A DNA stretch of 64,000 nucleotides, taken from the NCBI GenBank assembly GCA_003611745.1, contig RAYF01000023.1, positions 1 to 64,000 of the forward strand, written 5' to 3'. This DNA comes from a bacterium D16-36. GTDB taxonomy: Bacteria > Bacillota > Clostridia > Lachnospirales > Lachnospiraceae. How positions within the stretch are numbered: the first letter of the stretch is position 1; each line of letters starts with the position of its first letter. Positions 7,999-16,692 of the stretch are shown piece after piece. Below the pieces are notes generated by a model. That model saw nothing but the letters and a program-made list of their open reading frames with translations, did no database searches and had not been told where the DNA came from. A program made the position numbers and the translations under genes.

Positions 7999-9453
7999 AT
8001 GGGAGTTTTATCTAATCTTGAACCTGCACCTGTATTTCGCTATTTTGAAGAAATCTGTGGCATTCCACATGGTTCTTCAAATACAAAAGCAATCAGTGAT
8101 TACTGTGTCAGTTTCGCAAAGGAACACGGGCTGAGATATATACAGGATGATTTAAATAATGTTATCATCTTTAAAGAAGGCACATCTGGATATGAGCAGT
8201 CTGCCCCGGTTATGATACAGGGGCATATTGATATGGTGTGTGAAAAAACAGCAGAATACAGCATTGATTTTACTAAAGACGGACTGGAACTGCAGTTACA
8301 GGATGGCATAATTTCTGCAAAGGGAACAACTCTGGGCGGAGATGACGGGATTGCTGCCGCTTATGCCCTAGCAATCCTTGCTTCTGATGACATTCCGCAC
8401 CCTCCTCTGGAAGTTGTATTTACAGTTGATGAAGAAATTGGAATGCTGGGGGCAGCTGCTATTGACTGCTCTCCCCTAAAATCCCGCACCCTGTTAAATC
8501 TGGATTCAGAAGATGAAGGCTACCTTCTGGTAAGCTGCGCCGGGGGCATCACTGCTACCGGGCACCTGCCTGTCAAAATGGATACTGCCTCTGGAATAAA
8601 AGTACACCTGAAAATCATCGGCCTTCTTGGCGGACATTCCGGCATTGAAATCGACAAGGGGCGCGCTAACGCCTGCCAGCTTTTAGGGCGCACACTGTAT
8701 GAGCTGGGCAAAACGTTTTCTTTCCAGCTGATTTCAGTAAATGGCGGGCTGAAGGATAATGCAATCCCAAGGGAGGCAGAAGCGGAGCTGCTTTTGGATT
8801 CTTCTGCAGATACGGAGAAATTTGCCATTTCTGTAAAAAATATTGAAAAAGTATATATGAATGAATACCAGCAGACAGACCCTTCCATAAAAATCGTAAT
8901 CCCACATGAAAATGTCTCTGGCAGCTTTAATGCGATGACGGCGGATACGACAGCTAAAACCATCACTGCCCTTGTTAACCTTCCGGGCGGCATCCAGCGC
9001 ATGAGCCATAACATAGATGGTCTGGTACAGACTTCCCTAAACCTTGGCAAACTCATTACTTCAGAGAAAGAAGTCAGCTTCTCCTTTGCAGTGCGCAGCA
9101 GTGTAGAGACGGAAAAATCAGCGCTTGTAGACTGCATCCGCTCTTTAATGGAGGCACTAGGCGGCAACGTAAGCTGTATGGGAAGCTACCCCGCATGGGA
9201 ATATCGCCAGGATTCCCCTCTGCGTGATCTGATGGTGCGCATCTTCGAAAAGCAGTACGGCAGAAAGCCCGTCATTCAGGCAATCCATGCGGGCGTGGAA
9301 TGCGGATTCTTCTGCGGCAAAATGCCCGGGCTTGACTGTGTTTCCTTTGGACCTGATATGAAAGATATCCACACGCCAAAAGAATCCATGGATGTAGAAA
9401 GCGTCAGACGGACATGGGAATATACATTGGAGATATTAAAGGAATTACAATAG
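7999..9453 (+). CDS. pepD: Aminoacyl-histidine dipeptidase (PepD, M20C)
   Basis: PepD is a cytoplasmic di-zinc peptidase that splits Xaa-His and other unblocked dipeptides. The 484-residue product follows the M20C family: FEEICGIPHGSSN at the start, the metal ligand QGHIDMVCEK, TLGGDDGIAAAYALA, the catalytic TVDEEIGMLGA, the LLGGHSGIEIDKGRANA dimerisation-lid part, IHAGVECGFF and a C-terminal FGPDMKDIHTP. Length is normal. An AGGAGG precedes ATG 7999. Downstream of the OPT transporter, it would hydrolyse imported small peptides. Confidence 0.94.
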   Translation: MGVLSNLEPAPVFRYFEEICGIPHGSSNTKAISDYCVSFAKEHGLRYIQDDLNNVIIFKEGTSGYEQSAPVMIQGHIDMVCEKTAEYSIDFTKDGLELQLQDGIISAKGTTLGGDDGIAAAYALAILASDDIPHPPLEVVFTVDEEIGMLGAAAIDCSPLKSRTLLNLDSEDEGYLLVSCAGGITATGHLPVKMDTASGIKVHLKIIGLLGGHSGIEIDKGRANACQLLGRTLYELGKTFSFQLISVNGGLKDNAIPREAEAELLLDSSADTEKFAISVKNIEKVYMNEYQQTDPSIKIVIPHENVSGSFNAMTADTTAKTITALVNLPGGIQRMSHNIDGLVQTSLNLGKLITSEKEVSFSFAVRSSVETEKSALVDCIRSLMEALGGNVSCMGSYPAWEYRQDSPLRDLMVRIFEKQYGRKPVIQAIHAGVECGFFCGKMPGLDCVSFGPDMKDIHTPKESMDVESVRRTWEYTLEILKELQ

Positions 9454-9499
9454 AGCAGGGGGATTTTTTCCCTACTCGCTCGCGCGGTGCCATTATCAT

Positions 9500-9549
9500 A
9501 ACAACCCCATCTATACAGCTATAAATCCAACTGCATAGATGGGGTTGTT
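9500..9549. terminator. Bidirectional hairpin between convergent genes
   Basis: Perfect 15-nt arms, AACAACCCCATCTAT (9500-9514) and ATAGATGGGGTTGTT (9535-9549), enclose a 20-nt loop. The right arm abuts the stop codon of the minus-strand gene at 9550. It separates pepD from that gene and probably terminates both transcripts, although neither side has a long T-run. Confidence 0.65.
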
Positions 9550-10263
9550 CTACTTATCCGGAACAAACTGGTCTGGATAAATATCACTTCCGCAATAACC
9601 GCAGACTCCCATCCGCGGTGAATTGCAGACCGGTAACAGCATTTCCTCCCCACACTCGTGAGTCTTTGCACAGTCCCCGCACAACCAGCCGCTCCCCTCA
9701 TAATAACATTCTGTACATATGTATACTGCCGATTTTCTCCCACACTCCTCACACATAAATTCAATCGGGTTATTTCTTGATAGAATCACTACCTTCTCTT
9801 TTCTTAATTTTCCAATTCTATAATTTACAACTGTTATCATAAGTTCCGTAGTCGAACCAAAATCATATCTATAATCAAAAGTCATTCCTTTCTCCAAGAC
9901 GGATTTCAATTTACAGTCCATGGTTTTTGTAGGTTTCCCCCAGAAAAAATCATCCCCCGGTGCAACATCATACCTTATGCCGTCTATGTCAAACTCGCTC
10001 AAATGCCCGCAGCATTCTAACCATATATCCCTCAAAAACTGATCCACATCTTTCAATGTTGCTGTCTCTTTTATCTCCAAAAACAGCCAGTAATCTCTAT
10101 TGTATTTAGGACAAATAGCCAGTTCAAAATATCCGCAAGTTTTTCCGCCAGCCTCCTCCCATCTTTTCTGCCGCTCTTCACAAACCGGCAGATGTTTGTT
10201 CATATAGCTAAATGTATATTCCTTTCCGCAATATTTGCATTTACCTTTCGTACGCTTTGCCAT
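9550..10263 (-). CDS. pRiA4b ORF-3-like protein with zinc-ribbon ends
   Basis: The 237-residue product has three parts. The N-terminal finger is CKYCGKEYTF...H...C. A central domain resembles plasmid pRiA4b ORF-3/IS1096 TnpR-like proteins: LEIKETATLKDVDQFLRDIW, the ECCGHLSEFDI segment and FDYRYDFGSTTELMITV. The C-terminal part is rich in paired cysteines (CEECGRK, CTECYYEG, CGDCAK, CGYCG), suggesting two or more zinc ribbons. The biochemical role of this family is not established. Such genes are common in accessory and mobile regions, and this one marks the left end of the AT-rich island. A clear GGAGGTAGGAG precedes the ATG. Confidence 0.75.
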   Translation of the reverse strand: MAKRTKGKCKYCGKEYTFSYMNKHLPVCEERQKRWEEAGGKTCGYFELAICPKYNRDYWLFLEIKETATLKDVDQFLRDIWLECCGHLSEFDIDGIRYDVAPGDDFFWGKPTKTMDCKLKSVLEKGMTFDYRYDFGSTTELMITVVNYRIGKLRKEKVVILSRNNPIEFMCEECGRKSAVYICTECYYEGSGWLCGDCAKTHECGEEMLLPVCNSPRMGVCGYCGSDIYPDQFVPDK

Positions 10264-10338
10264 CTCCTACCTCCTGCATTTTTGATATTGTTAGGAGCTG
10301 TATAAAAGTGTAAATTTATTTTATGACAGTCCCTTATA

Positions 10339-11937
10339 TTAAATTTCTATTTTTTCTATTCTGCATTGATGTTTTCTACTTTTCTTTTCATAGTTAATCC
10401 CAACAAGCAAAATATTTCCTTTATACCCTTCAAGTGCTGACACATATCGTTTACTTTTAATCTGGCTTATGGCTCCCTCAACCGCTTTATTCCATTTTAA
10501 TTCCAAAACTAACGCCGGATTCAAAGATGTCCTTTTCGGAAGGAAAACCATATCGGCAAACCCATTACCTGTCGGCATTTCTCTTATAAAAGTATAGTCT
10601 CTGCACGCACTATAATATGCCAATGCAATTACACTGCTTAATGATATCTCATTATTATAAATAAGGCTGGAGGAATTTTTCATATGAACCTCCTGTATCA
10701 TCTGTGCCACAACTGCTTCATCCATAGCCAATGTCGCTTTAAGCAATGCTTCTGATGCATCAATTGCTTTTATCACTTCATTCCAGCCATCATTTCTAAT
10801 TGCACGAAGAAATACACTTCTCACTTCTTCATTTGGAATAAAAACTTGTTTCATTTTACTGTCATAAGCCAAATACCCCATATGAATCAGCAGCGTAATT
10901 ACATCATCTGCAGAGCGAAACGAAGTTATATCATTTTGAAAAGATTCAACATCAACAGCACATCTTTGTCCACCAAGCATATCCACTATCAACTGTCTTA
11001 ATCCATCAAAATCCATTGCAATATATGTCATTAAAGACTCATAAGTTTCTGTCTGAGACCAATAATTTCCAAATTCTCCGCTGTCTATTGCCTCAATTAC
11101 GGAATTTGGACTGTAAACATGCCCTGTTGCTTCAAAAGAATACCCATCATACCATCGCTGCATTTCTTCAAATGATATATCATGTTCCTTGCAGAGATTC
11201 TTCACTTCTGATTCAGTAAAACCAATATACTCTGCCATCTGTCTTGGACTAACCATCGTATGTTCCCTAAAATTATTTAAGGCCGACTGTGTACCATACT
11301 TCTTTATCGGCAAAATTCCCGTAAGATACGCCAGTTTTAAAAATGCTCCTGACGGAATCCCTTTAAACAATCCCCTAAGTAAGTTGATATATTCTTTTTG
11401 TATCTTTTCATTATTTTTATCCTCTCGGAATAAACAGTCCCACTCATCAACAATGATAATAAACTGTTCCTGAGTCAATACATTAATATTTGCTAATACA
11501 GATGGCAATGAAATATCTGTATCGTGAACGCACTGAGGATATTCCTTTCTTAATTCAGCAATCACCTGCTCCTGAATATACCCCACCGCTTCAATGGAAG
11601 AATTTCTTTTCATTTCCTCAAGTGCATTCCCATACATCCATTGGATATCCAAAAAAATTACATTATATTTATTTAAATGCAGTTTATAAGATTCACTTTG
11701 ACTGATTTTAAACTGAGCAAATAATTTTTCAGATCTGCATCCTTTACTATAATATGCTGCAAGCATTGTTACAGCCATTGTTTTTCCAAACCTTCTTGGT
11801 CTGCTGGAACAGATTAATGGCCTATCTTTTCCAATCCGGCTATTTGTATATTTAATAAGCTCCGTCTTATCCACATACAATTCCGAATTGACAGAAACCA
11901 TAAACTGTTCATTCCCCGGATTTAAATAGATACCCAT
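10339..11937 (-). CDS. AAA-ATPase-like / PD-(D/E)XK nuclease-like protein
   Basis: The 532-residue protein matches the common gut-bacterial family that joins an AAA-ATPase-like N-terminal domain (YVDKTELI, a P-loop-like PRRFGKTMAVTML at about residues 48-60, and the Walker-B-like FIIIVDEWDCLF) to a C-terminal PD-(D/E)XK-type domain. In the C-terminal part, GFADMVFLP, LVLELKW and a downstream Lys form a plausible nuclease signature. These genes occur in many paralogous copies in Lachnospiraceae and Bacteroidetes, and their role is unknown. A GGAGGGG precedes ATG 11937. The gene is AT-rich, like others in the island. Confidence 0.82.
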   Translation of the reverse strand: MGIYLNPGNEQFMVSVNSELYVDKTELIKYTNSRIGKDRPLICSSRPRRFGKTMAVTMLAAYYSKGCRSEKLFAQFKISQSESYKLHLNKYNVIFLDIQWMYGNALEEMKRNSSIEAVGYIQEQVIAELRKEYPQCVHDTDISLPSVLANINVLTQEQFIIIVDEWDCLFREDKNNEKIQKEYINLLRGLFKGIPSGAFLKLAYLTGILPIKKYGTQSALNNFREHTMVSPRQMAEYIGFTESEVKNLCKEHDISFEEMQRWYDGYSFEATGHVYSPNSVIEAIDSGEFGNYWSQTETYESLMTYIAMDFDGLRQLIVDMLGGQRCAVDVESFQNDITSFRSADDVITLLIHMGYLAYDSKMKQVFIPNEEVRSVFLRAIRNDGWNEVIKAIDASEALLKATLAMDEAVVAQMIQEVHMKNSSSLIYNNEISLSSVIALAYYSACRDYTFIREMPTGNGFADMVFLPKRTSLNPALVLELKWNKAVEGAISQIKSKRYVSALEGYKGNILLVGINYEKKSRKHQCRIEKIEI

Positions 11938-12126
11938 ATCTGCCCCTCCACTGTATAATACAATGCTGTACTAGATACTCTGTTATAAAGTCATCAGAAA
12001 TTTAAAATAATCCGTTTTATTATATCGGACAAACTTCTATCCGTCAAATCCGCTGATATATTGATCACGGGAATCAATTTTCAGTATATAGATATATCTG
12101 CATTTTACTTAGATTGTATTTGCTCC

Positions 12127-12732
12127 TTAATTAAATAAAGAAAGATCCTCATACAACTGAAAAGCCCCGCTCACAATATATTCTGCGGGTGCTGATGTTT
12201 TTCCCAGCTTTTTTGCCAGCACCTGCTGTTCAATGCGTTTATGCTCCATCTGATGTTTCAGCCACATTCTGTCATACATTTCCTTTAACTGCTTTTTCTT
12301 TTTTCTCCTCCTCTCCACATAGCTTTCCTCGTTTGTTTTTTCTGAAAAGCCACTCCATTTAGAACTCCAGCTTGTTGCACAGTATTCTTCCTCAGTACCT
12401 CCGATTGTAATTACGCTATCCACCTGCCCGATAAACGTCCCCATCGTGTCCCTTTTGATTAACCCCATCATCTTTTCCCGGTATTCCGGTTCAGCCTTCA
12501 TCCGTTCCCACCCTGCTTTTGTAATATTAATAGCAAGGTTATCAATCGTTGGTGTCTTTGGGATTCTGGCTACCTCAGACCAAAATTCCGCCTGAAACTG
12601 CTCCATCTCAGCCTTATCCCTCTCCGTCTGGTCAACTGCCCTGCTAAACCCGGTATCCTCTGCTTCCTTTAAGGGCTTCTGGTACTGCATAACAAGACCC
12701 TCCATCAAATAATTACTGCCTACACCTATCAT
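12127..12732 (-). CDS. DUF6033-like hypothetical protein
   Basis: The 201-residue protein has no signal peptide or membrane segment. The central stretch NLAINITKAGWERMKAEPEY followed by KMMGLIKRDT resembles in pattern the DPETLEAMASD...KYMGIIDEATG stretch of the protein at 15976-16692, so the two are probably distant members of one family. A basic, helical segment (ERRRKKKKQLKEMYDRMW) follows, and the C-terminus is YEDLSLFN. Function is unknown. The start is set by the strong AGAGGAGATAAG ribosome site before ATG 12732. Confidence 0.6.
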   Translation of the reverse strand: MIGVGSNYLMEGLVMQYQKPLKEAEDTGFSRAVDQTERDKAEMEQFQAEFWSEVARIPKTPTIDNLAINITKAGWERMKAEPEYREKMMGLIKRDTMGTFIGQVDSVITIGGTEEEYCATSWSSKWSGFSEKTNEESYVERRRKKKKQLKEMYDRMWLKHQMEHKRIEQQVLAKKLGKTSAPAEYIVSGAFQLYEDLSLFN

Positions 12733-13139
12733 CTCTTATCTCCTCTCTCCTCTCTATGTGGCGTCACAAAAAGGTACAGACTTCACTTGTACCCTTTGCA
12801 CCACCACACAGTCAACTACCCCGCGCGCAGGTCTGCACTCCGTTTCGGTCCGTTTTAAACAAGCGTCCACCGGACGCTTAAAACCGTTGCGTACGCGAGA
12901 ATAAAAACTTCCTTATACGACAAGAAAGCGCCTGATTTCAATTTCCCATCCATTGAAATTCAGCGCCCTCCTTAGCTATTATTTATATCGGCACTTCTTC
13001 AGAAATATTTATTGCTGAGCATGCAACAACCCAAATTTACATGCAATTTATTCCCACGAAGCAACGAGACAAACGGACATGCTTGCAGAGATGGGGAGCA
13101 TCTCCTCTCCATCTTAGCGACTACCGAGAGGCGAGAGGA
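12733..13139. other. Non-coding stretch rich in hairpins inside the island
   Basis: No gene is supported in these 407 nt. It holds four inverted repeats: GGTAC/GTACC (12773-12793); AAGCGTCC/GGACGCTT within GTTTT/AAAAC (about 12854-12887); GCGCCTGATTTCAAT with ATTGAAATTCAGCGC (about 12929-12967); and AGATGG/CCATCT (about 13089-13114). It directly follows the RloB-like gene on the minus strand and could be its 3' region or hold a small RNA. Confidence 0.5.
12767..12794 (-). terminator. Hairpin of the GACTTC-loop family
   Basis: The stem is GGTAC/GTACC with loop AGACTTCACTT, followed on the minus strand by TTTTTGTG. It lies 350 nt downstream of the RloB-like gene and just before the start of the DUF6033-like gene. 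Confidence 0.5.
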
Positions 13140-13913
13140 TCAAACAGAAGTTACCCGATTCCAAAAGCCTTCTCCATAATATTCTAAAAGAAATAATGGT
13201 ACAGAATTCAAAATGCATAGCAAATTACCATTATTAATATAATTCTGCTTTTGATAAAAATATAATTTTTCCTGAGTCAGATGATGTATAAAATAACTAT
13301 ATGTACATGAAAAATTATACTTAACTAATAAACTGGCCCTCTTTCGACTTGCATCACACGCTGCAATCCAGTGCTCTTCATCTATACAGCTATAATTATT
13401 GAAATCCGACTGTGCGTAAAAACTTTGTTTATACCTATGGATTTCATCTAACGGTAAATACAGATTTTTATAATCTCTTGATTTTACCCCAATTTCCTTA
13501 ATGGATTCAATCATCGGATAAGACACATACAATTTCCCGAGTTCCGTTTCATTATTAAATGTCTCGAGCATCTCACATAGTATATCTCTATTACGGTATT
13601 CTTTCGGAATGTTATCATTATGCCCATCATAGTCGAAAAAGAGATATATTTCAGAAAAATCGCTTGCTCTCAGATTATTTAAGCGCTCCTTTGCTTTTGT
13701 ACTCATCTCCTTTAGAACATCAACTACATTAGTTTCAAATTCATCTTTTTTGAGCTTGGTCCACAGCATATAAATATTGCCGTCTGCTGGACAGTTTAGT
13801 ATAGAAATATCTGCGTTTGCCGAAAAGAAAACCTTAACCATATTACTTAACAAATTTTCCTCCGCCTTTATGCCTTCATAAATAAAAATAACTTTCTTTT
13901 TCCTATTGTCCAT
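13140..13913 (-). CDS. TOPRIM-like putative effector (RloB/AriB/AbiLii-type)
   Basis: The 257-residue protein begins KKKVIFIYEG, a beta strand ending in Glu13, and later has EIYLFFDYDGHND with Asp94 and Asp96. This E...DxD layout is typical of TOPRIM nucleases such as RloB or the effector of PARIS systems. Its start lies 11 nt inside the end of the ATPase gene, so the pair is translationally coupled. By analogy, the ATPase would sense infection and this protein would cut nucleic acid (for example tRNA, as reported for PARIS) and stop growth. That role is inference; the exact family cannot be fixed by eye. Confidence 0.6.
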   Translation of the reverse strand: MDNRKKKVIFIYEGIKAEENLLSNMVKVFFSANADISILNCPADGNIYMLWTKLKKDEFETNVVDVLKEMSTKAKERLNNLRASDFSEIYLFFDYDGHNDNIPKEYRNRDILCEMLETFNNETELGKLYVSYPMIESIKEIGVKSRDYKNLYLPLDEIHRYKQSFYAQSDFNNYSCIDEEHWIAACDASRKRASLLVKYNFSCTYSYFIHHLTQEKLYFYQKQNYINNGNLLCILNSVPLFLLEYYGEGFWNRVTSV

Positions 13914-15018
13914 AAAAAGCCCCCGCTTTATACATTTTTTGTAAATTATGTGCTTCTCTCAAGGACTTGTCAGTTAAATTACAAAATGGCTGAATCATAT
14001 TATCTGATAATACAAAATAACAATCTGGACGCAATAATTCATTAGATATAATATCTGTATTATGCGAGGTAAAGATTACTTGAATATTTTCTTCCATTAC
14101 CAGTTTACGAATAATAGCAATTGATAAATCAGTATGATAAAAAGCATCAAATTCATCAATAATAATAAAAGCAAAATCGTCCCTTTGCATATACCAAAGA
14201 TACAAAAAAACTAATGCCCTTGTCCCGCTTGACATTAATGGTGCAAAAGTCACTTCCCTATCTCCCATTTTACAATAAATAGTTCTTCCTTCCCCCATAT
14301 CTTTTTCTAAAAGCTTAAACGGAAGTTTTGCTGCATGCAAAAATTTTTCCAAATCATCAACACCATTCTCTAATTCACATATGTTTTCAAGCATATTTCC
14401 GCCAGAAGCATTAGCACCCAAGGCTCTCAACCGCTCTGTACTGCTGAACCAAAGCATCTGATTGACAAAATTCATAAATTTTAAAAAAACCTGACATTCT
14501 TTATCTTCCTTATCCAATACAGTATTGGCATAAATATATTTAACAAGTGAAATAGCATTATTCCAATTATCTAAATTTAATGTCTCTGAACCCTTCAAGT
14601 TAACAAAACAAGTATCTTTATCATTCACGATAATTTTTTTCCCATCAATTTTGACGCACTCCCGAATTACCTGCCGGGCATTCTTTTTCTCATACGCATA
14701 TTCTAAGAAAGAAGAACCAAATTTAAATTTGTAAACAAAAGACACAATATCATCCTCATTATATAGATTAGAATAATATATGTTTGATACTTTTCCCTCC
14801 CTATTCTCCCCTTTATCCGTTAAATGAATAATGATATCCATTATGGCATAGCCCAGATTTGTCTTACCAGAAGCATTATATCCAATAATAACAGCATCCT
14901 TAATGATTTCATTATAAATCACTTCCTGATTGAACTCATAATTTTTCCGTGACTCTAAAGAAAACTGCAGTTCATCCCTGAAATTCCTATAATTTCTAAC
15001 TTTAAATTCCGCCAGCAC
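13903..15018 (-). CDS. AAA_15/AAA_21-type ABC-like ATPase of a two-gene defence module (RloA-like)
   Basis: The 371-residue protein starts MLAEFKVRNYRNFRDELQFS, the typical opening of RecF/OLD-like ATPases. Walker A is GYNASGKT (46-53), the ABC signature is MSSGTRAL (262-269), Walker B with its Glu is FAFIIIDEFDAF (282-293), and the switch histidine is in FTSHNTDI. The region from about 60 to 240 is the family's variable insert. This layout fits RloA, AbiLi or AriA partners of small TOPRIM proteins. GTG 15018 is the start, with GGAGGG 6 nt upstream. The gene is visibly AT-rich compared with spmA next to it, suggesting horizontal origin. Confidence 0.75.
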   Translation of the reverse strand: MLAEFKVRNYRNFRDELQFSLESRKNYEFNQEVIYNEIIKDAVIIGYNASGKTNLGYAIMDIIIHLTDKGENREGKVSNIYYSNLYNEDDIVSFVYKFKFGSSFLEYAYEKKNARQVIRECVKIDGKKIIVNDKDTCFVNLKGSETLNLDNWNNAISLVKYIYANTVLDKEDKECQVFLKFMNFVNQMLWFSSTERLRALGANASGGNMLENICELENGVDDLEKFLHAAKLPFKLLEKDMGEGRTIYCKMGDREVTFAPLMSSGTRALVFLYLWYMQRDDFAFIIIDEFDAFYHTDLSIAIIRKLVMEENIQVIFTSHNTDIISNELLRPDCYFVLSDNMIQPFCNLTDKSLREAHNLQKMYKAGAFYGQ

Positions 15019-15251
15019 TTCATTCCCTCCGCACTTCCGGTTATGTCACCGAATGTGACATAACATATTATTAAAAATGGCTCCTTTGCATACTGCCTAA
15101 ATGGGAGGCTTCCCTGATTGAAATTTTATCAATATAAGAAAAACTTCACCCCTGTATTCCTATCCATTACCATTTATATATATTATTATACACATTTCTC
15201 TTCATACCTCAACCTATCTTGCATCTTTTTTACATCTTAGCCGTACTTTTT

Positions 15252-15875
15252 TTACTTCTCCCCTTTCCGGCACATCACCCTGCAGAACATCACCGCCACC
15301 ACCGTACTTACAAGCGTTGCGATTAAACCCGGAAGCACAATCGCCGCCGGGTTTACCGCACCGTACTGCGCACGGTATGCAATCACACTGACTGGGATTA
15401 ACTGCAGGGAGGATATATTGATTACCAAAAAGGTACACATCTCATCAGATGCCTTTTTTATTTCTATGTCATCAGGCTTTATGCCGCGCTGCTTTGCCAG
15501 ACGCTCACGCTCTATGACAGCAAGTTCCTTCATCGCCTTTAAACCCATAGGGGTTGCAGCCCAGCCAAGCCCCAATACATTGGCAATAATATTTGCTGCA
15601 ATATATTCCCTCGCTTTATGCCCTTCCGGAATCCTTGGAAACAGCAGATGCAGCACCGGGCGCAGCCCCCCCGTCATCCGCTCCATAAGGCCCGCCTGCC
15701 TTGCCACCTCCATAAGCCCGGTCCACATTGCCATAATCCCAAGCATCGTTACCGCAAGAGTTACCGCCTCGCCTGCGCTGTCGATTGCAGCATTGCTCAG
15801 CGCCTCCACCTCCCCAGTTATAATACCATACCCGAGGCCAATCATAATCATAAATCCCCACAAATAATTAAGCAT
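15252..15875 (-). CDS. spmA: Spore maturation protein A (nucleoside-recognition/Gate-type membrane protein)
   Basis: SpmA is an integral membrane protein needed with SpmB for spore core dehydration. The 207-residue product has about five membrane segments, the MLNYLWGFMIMIGLGYGIITG start, the GLMEVARQAGLMERM loop, the ANVLGLGWAATPMGLKAM motif, and LVINISSLQLIPVSVIAYRAQYG. Length is normal. The usual partner spmB should follow directly on the minus strand, but the next gene is the RloA-like ATPase 233 nt away, so spmA is orphaned here. A GGAGGT site precedes ATG 15875. Confidence 0.9.
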   Translation of the reverse strand: MLNYLWGFMIMIGLGYGIITGEVEALSNAAIDSAGEAVTLAVTMLGIMAMWTGLMEVARQAGLMERMTGGLRPVLHLLFPRIPEGHKAREYIAANIIANVLGLGWAATPMGLKAMKELAVIERERLAKQRGIKPDDIEIKKASDEMCTFLVINISSLQLIPVSVIAYRAQYGAVNPAAIVLPGLIATLVSTVVAVMFCRVMCRKGEK

Positions 15876-15950
15876 AGGCTACCTCCAGAATATTTATTAT
15901 CCTGTAAATAGTCTATGCTCTAATGCAAAGTTTATTATTCCAAAACTGCT

Positions 15951-15977
15951 AAGGAGCTGCTTCGCAGCCGTCTCCTT
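15951..15977 (-). terminator. Hairpin overlapping the stop codon of the DUF6033-like gene
   Basis: Split arms AAGGA-GCTGC and GCAGC-TCCTT with a TTC loop lie between spmA and the DUF6033 gene. On the minus strand the hairpin is followed by AGCAGTTTTGG, a weak T-run, so termination is uncertain. Confidence 0.45.
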
Positions 15978-16692
15978 AAATACTAAAATCAAACTTGCCG
16001 CCTGTTCTCTGTGAATCTTCACTCTTAATAGAATCCCAGTCCACAGACTGAATCTTTTCCATCAGTTCTTCCACGGAATCTGCCGTCACCCTTGTCCTCT
16101 TTCCACGATTCGGGGCAATAAAATCCTCCGGCCTTCCTTCCGCACGCCTGTTTCTCCTTCTTTCTTCTGCTCTCTCTTCTGCACGCTCTTCCCTTGACTG
16201 TTCGATTCGCTCCCTCTGCTTCTCGCCCATCTTCTCAAGTTCTGCAAAATAAGAAACTGTGCCGTTTTTATCAACATTAATGCCAAAGCGGATAACCGTA
16301 TCATCTTCTCCCTTTAACTGCTCTTTCAGGGAATCCAGTTTGCCGGTAGCCTCATCAATAATGCCCATATATTTTTGCTTTGTCTCGCTGTCTGATGCCA
16401 TTGCCTCCAGAGTCTCTGGGTCAATCAGCACGCTGTACTCCTTTGTCCCTCTGGACAAATACTCCTGCGCTTCCTCATCCGTTTCGTAATCTGCAATAAT
16501 AAAATCCATATTGCCGTACTTGCCCTTTAACTCCTGAAGAAGCTTTTCCGCCCTTTCACTTAATTTTACCTGACTATCTTTGTCAGTCTTTTCTTTGCGG
16601 CCTGTTCTTGCAGCCCTCCCGGTACTTTTTTCCTTTACGGAATTGTCATAATAATCCTTCTGATATGCTCCATAACTCGCTATTGGATTCAC
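15976..16692 (-). CDS. DUF6033-family protein
   Basis: The ~238-residue product has an N-terminal NPIASYGAYQKDYY segment, a basic linker, then the conserved core: SERAEKLLQELKGKYGNMDF, DEEAQEYLSRGTKEYSVLID and LEAMASDSETKQKYMGIIDE. The C-terminal part is a long charged coiled-coil rich in Glu and Arg (about 160-200). There is no signal peptide. The family is widespread in Lachnospiraceae and, as far as I know, uncharacterised. The open frame runs to a TTG at 16713, but AGGAGGG lies inside that extension, so GTG 16692 is the more likely start. It precedes spmA on the same strand by about 100 nt. Confidence 0.75.
   Translation of the reverse strand: MNPIASYGAYQKDYYDNSVKEKSTGRAARTGRKEKTDKDSQVKLSERAEKLLQELKGKYGNMDFIIADYETDEEAQEYLSRGTKEYSVLIDPETLEAMASDSETKQKYMGIIDEATGKLDSLKEQLKGEDDTVIRFGINVDKNGTVSYFAELEKMGEKQRERIEQSREERAEERAEERRRNRRAEGRPEDFIAPNRGKRTRVTADSVEELMEKIQSVDWDSIKSEDSQRTGGKFDFSI

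Noticed and set aside
9550-10263. Transposase or resolvase because of the pRiA4b/IS1096 family name
   Set aside because: The protein shows no recombinase catalytic motifs; the name is historical, so it is listed as a protein of unknown role.
12929-12967. Group II intron or retron RNA remnant
   Set aside because: Only isolated hairpins are present; no reverse transcriptase gene or domain V-like sequence is near.
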